Source of the DNA: Opitutaceae bacterium TAV5
GTDB taxonomy: Bacteria; Verrucomicrobiota; Verrucomicrobiia; Opitutales; Opitutaceae
Length of the DNA: 64,000 nt
Direction of reading: 5' to 3'
Assembly: GCA_000242935.3 (NCBI GenBank)
Contig: CP007053.1
Coordinates: 620,001-684,000 of the forward strand
A program made the position numbers and the translations under genes. The notes beneath the pieces were generated by a model. That model had not been told where the DNA came from, made no database searches, and saw nothing but the letters and a program-made list of their open reading frames with translations. This document shows positions 18,372-28,500 of the stretch, in pieces (position 1 is the stretch's first letter; every line of letters begins with the position of its first letter).

Positions 18372-19730
18372 CTACGACAGGAAAATCCATCCGCCCAGCA
18401 GCAGGATCGGCAGCAGCACGGGCAGGCTGTACTTGAAGATGTAACCGAAAAAAGTCGGCATGCGGATGCCCGCGCTGTCGGCAATCGATTTGACCATGAA
18501 GTTGGGGCCGTTGCCGATGTAGGTCATCGCTCCGAAAAACACCGCCCCCAGACTCACGGCCACGATCAGGTTCCGCCCCGTCGGATGATCCCGCATCACA
18601 TCGAGCACCTGTTTTTCCGTCCGTTCCTCTCCCTGGCCGGCGAATGCCTCCGGGTAGTCGGCCTGCACCGTGGTTTCCGCCAGCCGCAGGAACGTCGCGT
18701 AAGTCGGCGCATTGTCCAGCACCGCCGACAGGCTGCCGGAAGTCAGGTAGTAGGTGACCGGTTTTTTCAGGCCGAACTCCTGCCCGTGCTGGTCGATGTA
18801 GCCGAGCGCCGGGATCATCGTGGCGAAAATTCCCACGAAGAGAAACGCCACCTCCCGGATCGGACCGAAGGTAAAATGATTGGCCTGGTGCACGCGCTGC
18901 GGCGTCAGCACAAACGACGCGGCGGCGGCGGCCACCATCACCAGCTCGCGCAGATGCGGCAGCAGGGATTCCGGAATGAACACCGCGCCGATGATCACTG
19001 CCAGAAACAGCAGGTTGAGCTTCCCCTCGAAGCGCACGTCCTCGGGAGGATGCGCGATCGATTCCCGGATCGTTGCCGGCGCGTGCCTGAAACTGCGCCG
19101 GTCATAAACGTAAAACACTGCCAGCAACAGCCCGATGGTGACCAGCCATTGCATCCACACATGGCCGATCAGCCAGAAAAACGGCACGCCGCGCAGGTAG
19201 CCGAGAAACAGCGGCGGATCGCCGATCGGCGTGAGTGCTCCTCCCGCGTTGGATACCACAAAAATGAAAAACACGATGTGATACGCACTGATGCGGATCT
19301 TGTTCATCCGGATCCACGGCCGGATCAGCACCATCGAAGCGCCGGTCGTGCCGATGAAATTGGCCAGCACCGCGCCCACCAGGAGAAAAATCACGTTGGT
19401 GATCGGCGCTGCCCGGTCCTGGACGCTGATATGTATCCCGCCTGCCACGACAAAAAGGGAACCGATCAGGCAGATAAACGAGAGATACTCCTTCCCGGTA
19501 TGCAGCACCATCGATCCGCCGCCGGGCATCGCCAGCAGATAATACGCCACCACCAGCATTCCAAGGCCGATAGCCGCATGCGCGTAAAAACGTTCCCAAA
19601 GGTGTTTCAGCCGCCCGGGTGTGAGCGGCATGACGGCAATGAGCAGCAGCAGCAACCCGAACGGGATAACGAGCCAGAGCGGAGTGTCCGGCGCTGCGGA
19701 AGACGAAAGGGAGGCGATGGTCGAGGACAT
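18372..19730 (-). CDS. NhaD/CitMHS-type sodium:proton antiporter
   Basis: A 452-residue membrane protein with about 12 helices, of the ion transporter superfamily that includes NhaD and ArsB. Family-typical stretches are NFIGTTGASMVLIRP and VSNAGGALTPIGDPPLFLGYL in the first half, and LDNAPTYATF plus MTYIGNGPNFMVKSIA in the second. These match the paired discontinuous helix regions. It likely exchanges sodium for protons. The start at 19730 is the ATG that begins MSSTIAS; codons upstream are not conserved-looking. It is convergent with nothing close by and appears monocistronic. Confidence 0.88.
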   Translation of the reverse strand: MSSTIASLSSSAAPDTPLWLVIPFGLLLLLIAVMPLTPGRLKHLWERFYAHAAIGLGMLVVAYYLLAMPGGGSMVLHTGKEYLSFICLIGSLFVVAGGIHISVQDRAAPITNVIFLLVGAVLANFIGTTGASMVLIRPWIRMNKIRISAYHIVFFIFVVSNAGGALTPIGDPPLFLGYLRGVPFFWLIGHVWMQWLVTIGLLLAVFYVYDRRSFRHAPATIRESIAHPPEDVRFEGKLNLLFLAVIIGAVFIPESLLPHLRELVMVAAAAASFVLTPQRVHQANHFTFGPIREVAFLFVGIFATMIPALGYIDQHGQEFGLKKPVTYYLTSGSLSAVLDNAPTYATFLRLAETTVQADYPEAFAGQGEERTEKQVLDVMRDHPTGRNLIVAVSLGAVFFGAMTYIGNGPNFMVKSIADSAGIRMPTFFGYIFKYSLPVLLPILLLGGWIFLS

Positions 19731-20117
19731 GGCGATGTGGGAGGCCCGGAACCGGCACGGCAAACCTGCCTGATGCAGGTTGCCAGTCGATGGCGGGCAA
19801 AAACCAGCTACCATTCAGGCAGATCTTGCCTGCCATGGCGACTCGCAACGCACTGCGCAACCGTTTAGAGCAACCGCGAATACCCGCTATTACCGCACCT
19901 GACAGAAAACCGGCGGATGTGCCCGTGCCTGTAGCTGCGAACGCAAGCTCTCGGAGCCCGGGTGGTTACACGGTCTGCGAACTTGCGTTCGCAGCCACGG
20001 GGCGGATTTCCCGGCGGCGGCGCTGTCGCCAAACAGATACTTTTGTTGCAAAAACAGCCGGCATTGCCACGGCACCACCGGGCGCGCAGCGTGTCTCTCC
20101 GCCAGCCTCCGCCCATT
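19731..20117. other. Gene-free gap with palindrome
   Basis: This 387-base gap lies between the divergent antiporter and TPR-protein genes and should carry both promoters. Its one clear structure is a perfect 14-base inverted repeat at 19934-19947 and 19982-19995 (GCTGCGAACGCAAG and its complement), separated by 34 bases. A small CCTGC-TGATG-CAGG hairpin also lies near 19769. Confidence 0.6.
19934..19995. repeat. 14-bp inverted repeat in antiporter/TPR gap
   Basis: Arms at 19934-19947 and 19982-19995 are perfectly complementary. There is no T run beside it, so a terminator is unlikely. It is probably a REP-type palindrome. Confidence 0.7.
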
Positions 20118-21074
20118 ATGCTCACATTGCACCGCCTGTTGTTTTTGCCCGCGTTCGCCCTCGTCTTCGCCTCCGCGTTGCCGGCGGAAACGGCATCGGA
20201 GCGCGACGGACTCAAAGCCCTCGTCGAACGCCAGAACCGGTTGCTCGCCGCCGCCAGCACCAAAACCACCCAGGCTGAAATCAGCGACATGGAGAACGAA
20301 TTCCAGAAACTCGTCTATGCCTGGGACGATTTCATCGCCGCCCATCCCGATTTCGCCGCCGCCTACGTAAGCTACGCCGCCTTGCTCAATCAGCCGCTCA
20401 TCGGGGAACGCCAGCGCGCCGCCCGCCTGCTCCTGCGTGCCAACCAGCTCGACCCCGGTATCCCTCGCGTCAAGAACGAGCTGGGCAACTACATGGCCGA
20501 GGAAGGCCATCCGCTCGATGCCCTCCAGTATTACCTCGAAGCCATCCGCCTGGATGAAAAAGAACCGCTCTACCACTACCAGCTCGGCACCCTCCTCATC
20601 GAATCACGCGACGACTTTATCGCCAGCGGCAACTGGACTCCGGCCGCTCTCGACAAAACCATGCTCGAAGCCTTTGGCCGCGCCGCCTCCCTCGCCCCTG
20701 ACCGGATCGACTATGCCTATCGTCATGCGATGGCCTGGTACGACTTGCTCGCACCGGACTGGAAAGCGGCCCTTGCCGCCTGGCAGGCCCTCGCCCCCCG
20801 GATGCGCACGCCCTTGGAAAAACAGGCCATCCGGCTCCACGAAGCCAACGTCCTCATCCGCCTTGACCGGCGCGACGAAGCCCGCGCGATTGTCGACGAG
20901 GTCAACGATCCCGTCCTCGCCGGCAACCGGCAGCGCCTCCTCGACGAACTTGCCGCGCCGCCAGCCAGCGAACCGGACCCGAAAAACGCGCCTCGTATCG
21001 TGTTTCCGGTCACGATCCCGACACCGCCCTCCGCCGCTCCCGCTCCGGCGCAACAGCCCTCGCCCGGACCCTGA
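20118..21074 (+). CDS. Secreted or periplasmic TPR protein
   Basis: A 318-residue protein with a signal peptide (MLTLHRLLFLPAFALVFASALPAE). It is followed by several tetratricopeptide-like helix pairs, such as YVSYAALLNQPLIGERQRAA, KNELGNYMAEEGHPLDALQYY and YHYQLGTLLIES, and a Pro/Ala-rich C-terminal tail. TPR proteins act as scaffolds; no partner is evident. The gene precedes an M50 protease gene by 87 bases on the same strand, and they may share a transcript. Confidence 0.78.
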   Translation: MLTLHRLLFLPAFALVFASALPAETASERDGLKALVERQNRLLAAASTKTTQAEISDMENEFQKLVYAWDDFIAAHPDFAAAYVSYAALLNQPLIGERQRAARLLLRANQLDPGIPRVKNELGNYMAEEGHPLDALQYYLEAIRLDEKEPLYHYQLGTLLIESRDDFIASGNWTPAALDKTMLEAFGRAASLAPDRIDYAYRHAMAWYDLLAPDWKAALAAWQALAPRMRTPLEKQAIRLHEANVLIRLDRRDEARAIVDEVNDPVLAGNRQRLLDELAAPPASEPDPKNAPRIVFPVTIPTPPSAAPAPAQQPSPGP

Positions 21075-21161
21075 TTGCGGGTTGCACGACAGTCCGTTTC
21101 CGCGACACAGTCCCGATTCCTTTTTCATTTTCCGCTCACCGCTGCCACACACGAATCCTCG

Positions 21162-21806
21162 ATGGACCTGGATCCCGCCCATATTCAACACGCTCTCGTC
21201 ATTGTCATCATCATCCTGCTGAGCCTGGCCCTTCACGAGTGGGGCCACGCCTTCATGGCCGACCGCCTCGGTGACGACACCCCCCGCAGCCAGGGGCGGG
21301 TTACGCTCAACCCGCTCGTCCACATCGACCCGATCGGCACCGTGCTCATCCCGCTCCTCGGTGCACTCGGTGTTTTCGGCAGTTTCGGCATGATTGGCTG
21401 GGCCAAGCCGGTTATCATCAACCCCGACAACCTGCGGCAGAAAGGTGCGCGCAGCCTCGTGACGATAGCGGGTCCCGCCATGAATTTCCTGCTCGCACTC
21501 CTCGCCGCCGTGGTTGCCGGGCTCCTCTCCGGCAGCGGCTCCCGCCTCCACGAACTGGCCGTGCTGACCATGCTGATCAACGTCAGCCTCATGGTTTTCA
21601 ATCTCCTGCCGATTCCGCCACTCGACGGGTCCAAGTTTCTCATGTACTGGTTCGGCATGAAGGAGGAGACGTACGCCTCGTTTGCCCGCTGGGGATGGCT
21701 CGTGCTCCTCGTGGCGATCAATCTCCCGGCCTCCCAGCACGTCATCGGCAGGATCTTCCAGGTCGCCACCATCCCGTTCCGGATCGTTTATGGCATCGTC
21801 GCGTAA
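21162..21806 (+). CDS. Site-2-protease-like M50 metallopeptidase
   Basis: A 214-residue intramembrane zinc protease of the compact M50 type. The zinc motif HEWGH is in the first helix. A second ligand region, NLLPIPPLDGS, has the conserved Asn-Pro-x-x-Asp-Gly pattern. The intervening GPAMNFLLAL helix is also family-typical. No PDZ domain is present. Related small proteases in many phyla lack known substrates. The start at 21162 is chosen because codons further upstream do not give a helix. The gene overlaps prmB by 17 bases. Confidence 0.9.
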   Translation: MDLDPAHIQHALVIVIIILLSLALHEWGHAFMADRLGDDTPRSQGRVTLNPLVHIDPIGTVLIPLLGALGVFGSFGMIGWAKPVIINPDNLRQKGARSLVTIAGPAMNFLLALLAAVVAGLLSGSGSRLHELAVLTMLINVSLMVFNLLPIPPLDGSKFLMYWFGMKEETYASFARWGWLVLLVAINLPASQHVIGRIFQVATIPFRIVYGIVA

Positions 21807-22740
21807 ATCCACCGATTTCGGCCGTAAACGTCCGGCGGCCGCTCGCGCCACCCCGCAACGCACCCTCGGCCAGTGGCTCGACTATGCCATCGCCCGCTAT
21901 GAAAGCGCCCGGCTCGCGCTCGGCCAGATTGCCGGCAATGCCCATGATGAAGCGCTTTACCTGCTCCTGCGCACGCTCCACCTCCCGCTCGACAGCGATC
22001 CCTCGGTCCTCGACCAGACTCTGGATGCCAAACAAACCGCTGCCGTCGAAACCGCCTTGCGCAAGCGCATCGACCAGCGCATCCCCGCCGCCTACCTCAC
22101 CCGGGAAGCCTGGCTGGCCGACCAGCGTTTTTACGTCGATGAACGCGTCATCATTCCGCGGAGTTATTTTGTCGAAGTCATCCCGACCCTGCCAGGCCTC
22201 CTGGCCCATGACCCTGCTCCGGCGCCGGTAGTCCGGCGCATAGCGGACGTGTGCACCGGCTCCGGCTGCCTCGCCATCCTGCTCGCACAGCAATTTCCTC
22301 TCGCCCGGGTCGATGCGATCGATCTTTCCACCGACGCGCTCGATGTCGCCGCCATCAACGTCCGTGCACACAAGCTGGAATCGCGCATCCGTCTGCACGC
22401 GAGCGATGTTTTCGATGAGGTGCCGGTGGAACCGTACGACATCATCCTGAGCAATCCTCCCTATGAACCCAGCGCCCATGTGGACCGGCAGGCCCCGGAA
22501 TTCCGGGCCGAGCCGCGACTTGCTCACGATGGCGGCCCTGACGGGCTCGTGATTATCCGCAAGCTGCTCCGTCAGGCCCGCACCAAGCTGGCGCCACACG
22601 GCATTGTCGTTCTCGAAGTCGGCGCCCTGCGCAAGGCCATCAACCGCGAATTCGCGTCGCTCGCCCCCGAATGGCTGCCCACCGAAGATGGCAGCAACTG
22701 CATCTGCCTGATTCGCGCCGACAAGTTGCTGGCGGGCTGA
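21790..22740 (+). CDS. prmB: Ribosomal protein uL3 glutamine methyltransferase PrmB
   Basis: A 316-residue SAM-dependent N5-glutamine methyltransferase. The N-terminal helical domain carries the PrmB-type GNAHDEALYLLLRTLHLPLD, YLTREAWLADQRFYVDERVIIPRS follows, and the Rossmann part has VCTGSGCLAILLA (SAM site) and the catalytic SNPPYEP. The N-terminal domain separates PrmB from the release-factor methylase PrmC. The start ATG at 21790 lies inside the M50 gene end, giving a 17-base overlap and probable coupling. A basic 20-residue lead precedes the conserved domain. Confidence 0.94.
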   Translation: MASSRKSTDFGRKRPAAARATPQRTLGQWLDYAIARYESARLALGQIAGNAHDEALYLLLRTLHLPLDSDPSVLDQTLDAKQTAAVETALRKRIDQRIPAAYLTREAWLADQRFYVDERVIIPRSYFVEVIPTLPGLLAHDPAPAPVVRRIADVCTGSGCLAILLAQQFPLARVDAIDLSTDALDVAAINVRAHKLESRIRLHASDVFDEVPVEPYDIILSNPPYEPSAHVDRQAPEFRAEPRLAHDGGPDGLVIIRKLLRQARTKLAPHGIVVLEVGALRKAINREFASLAPEWLPTEDGSNCICLIRADKLLAG

Positions 22741-22746
22741 CACCCA

Positions 22747-22867
22747 CGTTTCGAAGCCTCCGGACTTTCACACAAAGATCGCAAAGGTCACAAAGGGTTA
22801 GCGCTCTGGAACTTCGCGGCCTTGGCGATCTTTGTGTAAAAATCTGAAGGTTTTGGGGCGTTGGTAT
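22747..22867. repeat. Dispersed palindromic repeat, copy C (diverged)
   Basis: This element keeps the CACACAAAG left arm, a CTTTGTGTAAAAATCTGAAGG right arm and the GTTGGTAT end seen in copies A and B, but its centre has changed. It fills almost all of the gap between prmB and the convergent gene at 22867, touching that gene's stop codon. Confidence 0.75.
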
Positions 22868-23541
22868 CAGGGAGCGTTACTCCACTTCTGTTTGGCCGCG
22901 TCAACCGCCTTGCGCCACGCCTTCGGGTTGCCGCCGAGATCTTCATCCAGCAAAAACACGAGATGCTCCTGCGCTTCTTTCTGCAGGGCCGGTTCACGGC
23001 GGCCAAGCAGCACGAGCGCCAGTTCAGCCTGCGTGGCCAGAGGACGATTGAGGGCATCCCTGAAGAGATCATCCCCCAAGGATTCATTCAGTCTGGGCGA
23101 TCCGGCCAGCGTGAACAGGATGCTCTCGTCCTCTTCGGTCGTGAGGTTGAGCAGATGAGCCAGCGCCTCGCTGCGGGTCTCTCCGGGACTCTTTTCGTCC
23201 AGCACAATCACCGACAGCCGCCGCACCAGTTCAGGATCGGACAAGGACGTGTCCGCGATCAGTTCACCGACATCCGGAACCGCATCCACTGCCGAAGCGG
23301 CTGCTGCCACATTTTCGGTCGCGGCAAGATCCGTTTGGGCAACGGTCCCCGCCTTTCCGGTTGGTCGGGAACCGGTTCCATCCCTGCCAGGAGCAGTGAT
23401 TGATCCTGTCGGGGAACCGGATACCCCTTCACGCCTAGACCACACAAATACGACGGCAGCCAATGCCAGCAGGATGAAAACAACAATCATCCAGCGGATA
23501 CCACGGTTCTTACGGGGAGGTTGGTGACGGGCAGAAGTCAT
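22867..23541 (-). CDS. Membrane-anchored hypothetical protein
   Basis: A 224-residue protein of unknown function. A basic start (MTSARHQPPRKNRGIR) leads to one transmembrane helix at about 17-36. A low-complexity Gly/Ser/Thr stretch follows, then a soluble helical domain (about 100-224) rich in Leu and Glu, with short helix pairs such as RSEALAHLLNLTTEEDE and TQAELALVLLGRREP that could be HEAT- or TPR-like. The frame is open further upstream over the recombinase gene, but the ATG at 23541 gives the expected anchor topology. Confidence 0.7.
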   Translation of the reverse strand: MTSARHQPPRKNRGIRWMIVVFILLALAAVVFVWSRREGVSGSPTGSITAPGRDGTGSRPTGKAGTVAQTDLAATENVAAAASAVDAVPDVGELIADTSLSDPELVRRLSVIVLDEKSPGETRSEALAHLLNLTTEEDESILFTLAGSPRLNESLGDDLFRDALNRPLATQAELALVLLGRREPALQKEAQEHLVFLLDEDLGGNPKAWRKAVDAAKQKWSNAP

Positions 23542-23769
23542 ACTGGGGTCCTTGCTGTTTCCGATCTTGCGCAACGGACGCATAACACGCGAAGGACGTG
23601 AAATTCCTGAAAAACAACCGGAGCCTTTGCAACTGCTATCTGGAGGTTGGACAGACCCCGGGCAGCACCCGCACCCACCACGAACCGGTTGATCCAAACC
23701 GCACGCAGAATCATGAATGTTTTTTAATTTGCCTGGATTTTGCCAAGACACTTTCTCGGCATCCAATTC

Positions 23770-25128
23770 ATGAGTACGTCGAAAAAATTTCCTCGTCACC
23801 CCGGTCAATCCGGAACCCACACTTTCACGGCGGACGGCAAACTTGTCGGCTTTCGCAGCGCGACCTACGGAGTGTCCGTCTTCCGTCAACGTTTCCGGGA
23901 CAGGCGAGGTAACCTGGCGCTCACTCAACCCTTTTACATTCGCAAGATGGTTGTCGGCAAAAGCGTATGGTTCCCGCTCGGCGTTGCTCCGAAAGCCGCC
24001 GACAGGCTCGCCGACGAAATCACCGCCTTCCTCTCCATCCCCGGCAATACCCTCGATGCCGCCTTTCGGAAATATAACCCCCGTGCCATCCAACGCGATA
24101 ACAGGCCTGCCACCATAGGCCAGATCCTCGCTGCCTTTCGGAGTGCCCTTGCCGTCATCGGACGCAAAGGCAAACCCGTCAGTGCCGCCGCCTTCAAGGT
24201 TTACCGCAACTCCCTGTTCACTCTCATTCGCAAGGTCGAAGCGTACCGCGCCGGTGTCTCGTTTGTTCCCGCTAGCGGACGCAAACCCGAGGACATTGAG
24301 AAACTGGAAAAACTCACCGCCACCCACCTCACCTCACGCCTCGTCGTTGATTTCAAACTCGCCTCCGAACCACCTGCCGAAGACGAACCCGACGAAGAAG
24401 AAATCGTAACCGCTCGCATCACCGCCGACTCCTGCCTGCGCAACGCCCGCGCCCTCTTCGGCAAGCAGGCGCTCCGGCACTACAAAGAACACGCCAACCT
24501 CAAGCTTCCCGACCTGAAGCCCTTCCTCGAAGAACCTGCCTTCGGTGCCAGGAAGTATTTCCAGCTTCTCGATTCGGGCATTATCCTGCGTGTCATGAGC
24601 GACTCTCTCCGCCTCCGGTGCGACGACCCTGACGCCTACCGTGCCTTTCTCCTGTGTGCCCAATGCGGCCTGCGCTCGGGCGAAGCCGTTGCCTATCAGC
24701 CCGGCTGGCTGGATGAAGCCGACGATGACCGCTTCATACTGCAAATCGCAGCCAACGGTAAATTTAACCCCAAGCACGGCCACGGCCGCAAAGCCATCAT
24801 TCCCGGCTGGGTCGCCGCCACCATCAAGGAACTCGGTCCCATCCAACAAAAGGACGCGATGGACCGTCTCAACACTTGGCTGAAAGCGCGCGGGGTCAAC
24901 GTCAACAAGCCCACGCACGAACTTCGCAAACTCTGGATCAGCAACAAAGCCAAGAACGAAGGGCTGCTCGCCGCCGCCCAGCAGGGAGGGCACAAGGACA
25001 CCAGAGTGACGATGATGTACTACGCGGACAACATGATGCCCGACTGGCTCGTTCCCCTTTGGCAGCAGCCCACAGCCAACGCCCTGGAGACCGAAAAAAT
25101 CCGCACGCGCCTGAGAGAACTCACCTGA
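23770..25128 (+). CDS. Tyrosine recombinase/integrase-like protein
   Basis: A 452-residue protein whose C-terminal third has the tyrosine recombinase active site. Arg near residue 302 is in CGLRSGEA, the HxxR box HELR is at about 383-386, His408 is in QGGHKDTR, and the nucleophile is Tyr417 or Tyr418 in MMYYAD. The first 270 residues include a SAM-like DNA-binding stretch (ATIGQILAAFRSAL) and an acidic linker (PAEDEPDEEE). The catalytic set is complete, so it is probably active. No attachment site or excisionase is visible. It stands directly upstream of the lower-GC propeller gene. Confidence 0.83.
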   Translation: MSTSKKFPRHPGQSGTHTFTADGKLVGFRSATYGVSVFRQRFRDRRGNLALTQPFYIRKMVVGKSVWFPLGVAPKAADRLADEITAFLSIPGNTLDAAFRKYNPRAIQRDNRPATIGQILAAFRSALAVIGRKGKPVSAAAFKVYRNSLFTLIRKVEAYRAGVSFVPASGRKPEDIEKLEKLTATHLTSRLVVDFKLASEPPAEDEPDEEEIVTARITADSCLRNARALFGKQALRHYKEHANLKLPDLKPFLEEPAFGARKYFQLLDSGIILRVMSDSLRLRCDDPDAYRAFLLCAQCGLRSGEAVAYQPGWLDEADDDRFILQIAANGKFNPKHGHGRKAIIPGWVAATIKELGPIQQKDAMDRLNTWLKARGVNVNKPTHELRKLWISNKAKNEGLLAAAQQGGHKDTRVTMMYYADNMMPDWLVPLWQQPTANALETEKIRTRLRELT

Positions 25129-25530
25129 CAGGCGCGGCAAGGAATCATTCCGGCGGAACGTATCACGAAAAACCTCCGGGCAAGCACGGGGATGCTGCAC
25201 CTGCATGAGGTTCCCGGGATGGAGGACTTCAACTTTATTGGGGGAGTCCATGATATGATTTTGCCAAGACGAAGCCCCTCTCCCGGGTTAACCCCGGCAG
25301 ACTCTTTCTCTGTGCTGAGGTCTCTTTTGCCGGCCATCAGCGCAGAGGATTGCTGCACAGATTTCAGAGTCATGATGGCAAAGAACTGTCGCACCACTGA
25401 TCTCGCCCACACTCCTTCGCAAACATTGACAGCTCTTTAATCCAGAAACAGATGCGATTTCCCCGGCATTCCGCATTCAATCCAGGTGAACGCCGGGAAT
25501 CCCAAAACCTTTCAATAAACGAAACTCGAC
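25129..25530. other. Gene-free region upstream of the propeller gene
   Basis: This 402-base stretch has no convincing gene. A TTGACA sequence near 25426, followed by AT-richer sequence, could be a -35 element, but the -10 region is weak. A purine-rich site ahead of the ATG at 25531 is also weak. Confidence 0.4.
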
Positions 25531-28500
25531 ATGATTACACCAAACAAACACTGGTTTAAAAGATTATGGGGGCGGATCAGCCTGCTCATGCTCGCGGGCA
25601 TCCTTACAGCAACGACCTCCAGAGGACAGGATATCAGGGTCGCCAGGGTCGAGTTAATTGATACCCCTACAGTTGGGACGTTTCAACCCGGGGATCCTAT
25701 CTCATGGCGGATTTGGTTCCAGGTCAATCCGGTAGGAACCCCTCCTCCTCCTGGGCGGCAAGAGTTTTGGATAGAGACTTTTCTCACCACAGATGGCGAT
25801 CCGGAGAACCAGGATAACTATGAGCTTTATTATCGTGAAACCCATGTATTCGGGGGAACTGCTATCAATGCGGGGGTCGATTTTCAGAATCAGCATGGAC
25901 CTGGTTTATGGAGTAGCACAGTGCATACCGCGCGATTGCCTCGTAATTTTACCGGCAACTATTTTTTAGTAGCCCGCGCCTATGTCAGAAGTGGTGTGGC
26001 GGATCCCGATACGACCAATAATTACCCACCTGTCGGCGAAACAGCCGGTACCCGGATTAGTATCGCTTCAGCAGACAGTCCTATTGTTTCTCGCGTAAGT
26101 GAGTCAACCTCGGGCGGCGCGGCCGATGAGTTCAGCGACATGCCTACAGTTTCCGAAAATGGTCGTTATGTTGTATTTTACTCGGCAGCCTCCAATTTGG
26201 CGGGCGTGTCAGTCCCGGCTAATTATACTCAAGTTTATCTTAAGGATACAGTTACGGGGGCGATAACTTTGGTTAGCAAGAATCTTTCCGGGACTGGTGG
26301 CAACGGCAATTCACGCTCTTCGATGATCAATGCAGGGGCTAGCGTGAGTGGTGGCTATATTGTCTTCGAGTCCGAAGCTTCCAATCTGGTAGCGAATGAT
26401 ACTAATAATGCGACTGATATTTTTCTCTACGAAATCAATAGCGGTAAAATCACTTTATTGAGCAAGGGCCTGAACAACGCCCAGGCCAACAGAGGTTCTT
26501 ATGCTCCTTCGATTAGCGACGATGGTACTTGGATCGTCTTTGAATCCGATGCATTCAACTTGGTCGCAGGCGATACGAATGGTGTGCGCGATATCTTTCT
26601 CGTGCATCGTAACGGTTCCGGTATTACCCTGGTAAGTCATAATATTTATGGTACTTCGGGTAATGCGACCAGCAGTTCGGCAAAGATCAGCGGTGATGGT
26701 TCCGCAGTGGCTTTTCGATCCTATGCGACCAATTTGGTGAGCAACAAGAGCACCACGGTTTCGGATATTTATGTTGCCACACTGGACTCCGCATCCAGAA
26801 CGCTGGTGGATATTGACCGGGTGAGCATTGCCTTGGATGGCACAGGAAATTTTGCCGAACAGCTTGATAGGGATTCGTTTGATCCGGCTATCAGCAAGAC
26901 AGGCCGGTACGTCGCATTTGCCACGCGTTCGACCAGAGTGCTGGTACCATCAGGAGCCGGCCCGGTCTATTCGGGGACGTACTCCCAGGTTTATGTTATC
27001 AATCGCGACGTGAGCGGATCGGGCCAGATGGATCAGTCGGGTAATCGGTTTCTGCGTCTGGTTTCGGCAGGGCAGTACGGTACTGTCTTCGCCAATGATG
27101 ATTCCGAAGAACCCATGATCAGTGGTAATGGCCGATTTATCGGCTACCGGACAATGGCTTCGGATTTGCAGTATCCCTATGTTATTCGCTCCGATGGAAC
27201 GCCCTTTTTTACCCCTGATATCGCCAGGTACTTCGATGACAATGGTTCCGACGATGTCTATCGCCTGGATACAGGTATTCAGTCCATTATCGTAACCAAC
27301 GGCGGTTCAGGTTACACGCAGGACTCGACCACAGTGAGTATTAGTGGAGGAGGTGGAAGCGGTGCCAAGGCGGTTGCCTGGATCGAGCAAGGCGTTGTTG
27401 TTCGTATCGATATTACCAACGCCGGGGCCGGTTTTAGTACATCGCCGACGGTGACGATCAACGGCACGGGCGCTGGCGCGACTGCCAACGCTACTCTGGC
27501 TCCTTCATCCGAGCTTCTCAGTCTGAACAAATTCGGCGCAGTGACGAATGGAATTCTCGGGCAGTATCATGTTCCAGCATCTCGAAGCGTTACCATGAGT
27601 AAGAACGGACGATATCTGGTATTCGCATCCGATGCCGAGAATCGGGGCAGTTACACGTTTGGTATTTCCAACCTGCGGCCACTGGACGACAATGGGAAAC
27701 GCGACATTTTTCTGATCGACCTGCGCAATGGCGAAACACCTTCTAATGAAGAAGGAGGCGGAGATGACGGTGGTGAAGGTGAGATACCGATCGAGGGAGA
27801 TGAAATTGTTGATGCAGTGTACCAGTCACTCTTCTTCCGGTCGGCCCAACCGACCGATATCGCGGCTATCAATCTTGCTCTTAAAGGGGGTATTACCTTG
27901 GCTGGTACGGCTGCCTATGCAGTTGAGTCCGACGAATTTCGCATTCCAAACTCGTCAGCCGAAGCGATCCTTGCCTACCGGGCTGCATTGGGCCTTTATC
28001 AATCTCCAGAGGAGTATGAGAATGCGATGAGCGCCATCAAGGCAGGAAGCTTGGCTACCTATCTGAATACGCTCTATGCGAGTGTCGACTATGCATCCCG
28101 TTTCGGCCAACTGATTGATCCAACTACCTTGCAGGATGCAGATTACAGGGCTCTCTGCAAGAAGATAGCGTTGCAGGTTTATCGTAATCTGTATGGAGGT
28201 AAGCCCAAGCGTGATACCGATACCTTGGCTTATACGGATTTTTTCTATGATTATCTGCGATCAGGCTATGGGGCTGCGACTGCACAATTTATATATAACT
28301 TCGTTTCGACCGAAAGCACCTCCTACAAGCGAGCGCAAGTGGCAGCCTTGATTATCATACTTGATGATCGTCGTCCTGATCCGGCGGAGGTTGATAGTAT
28401 GGCGAAGAAACCAATCATAGATGCTGCTTATACGTTTTCGGGGGATCCTCTGCCGAGTAAACCTGTGATTGCTTCGCAACCGGCAAATTTCGAGGTGACG

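Noticed and set aside
23542-24327. Upstream extension of the minus-strand hypothetical gene over the recombinase
   Set aside because: The extra 262 residues lie antisense to a recombinase with intact catalytic residues. The ATG at 23541 gives a normal membrane-anchor start.
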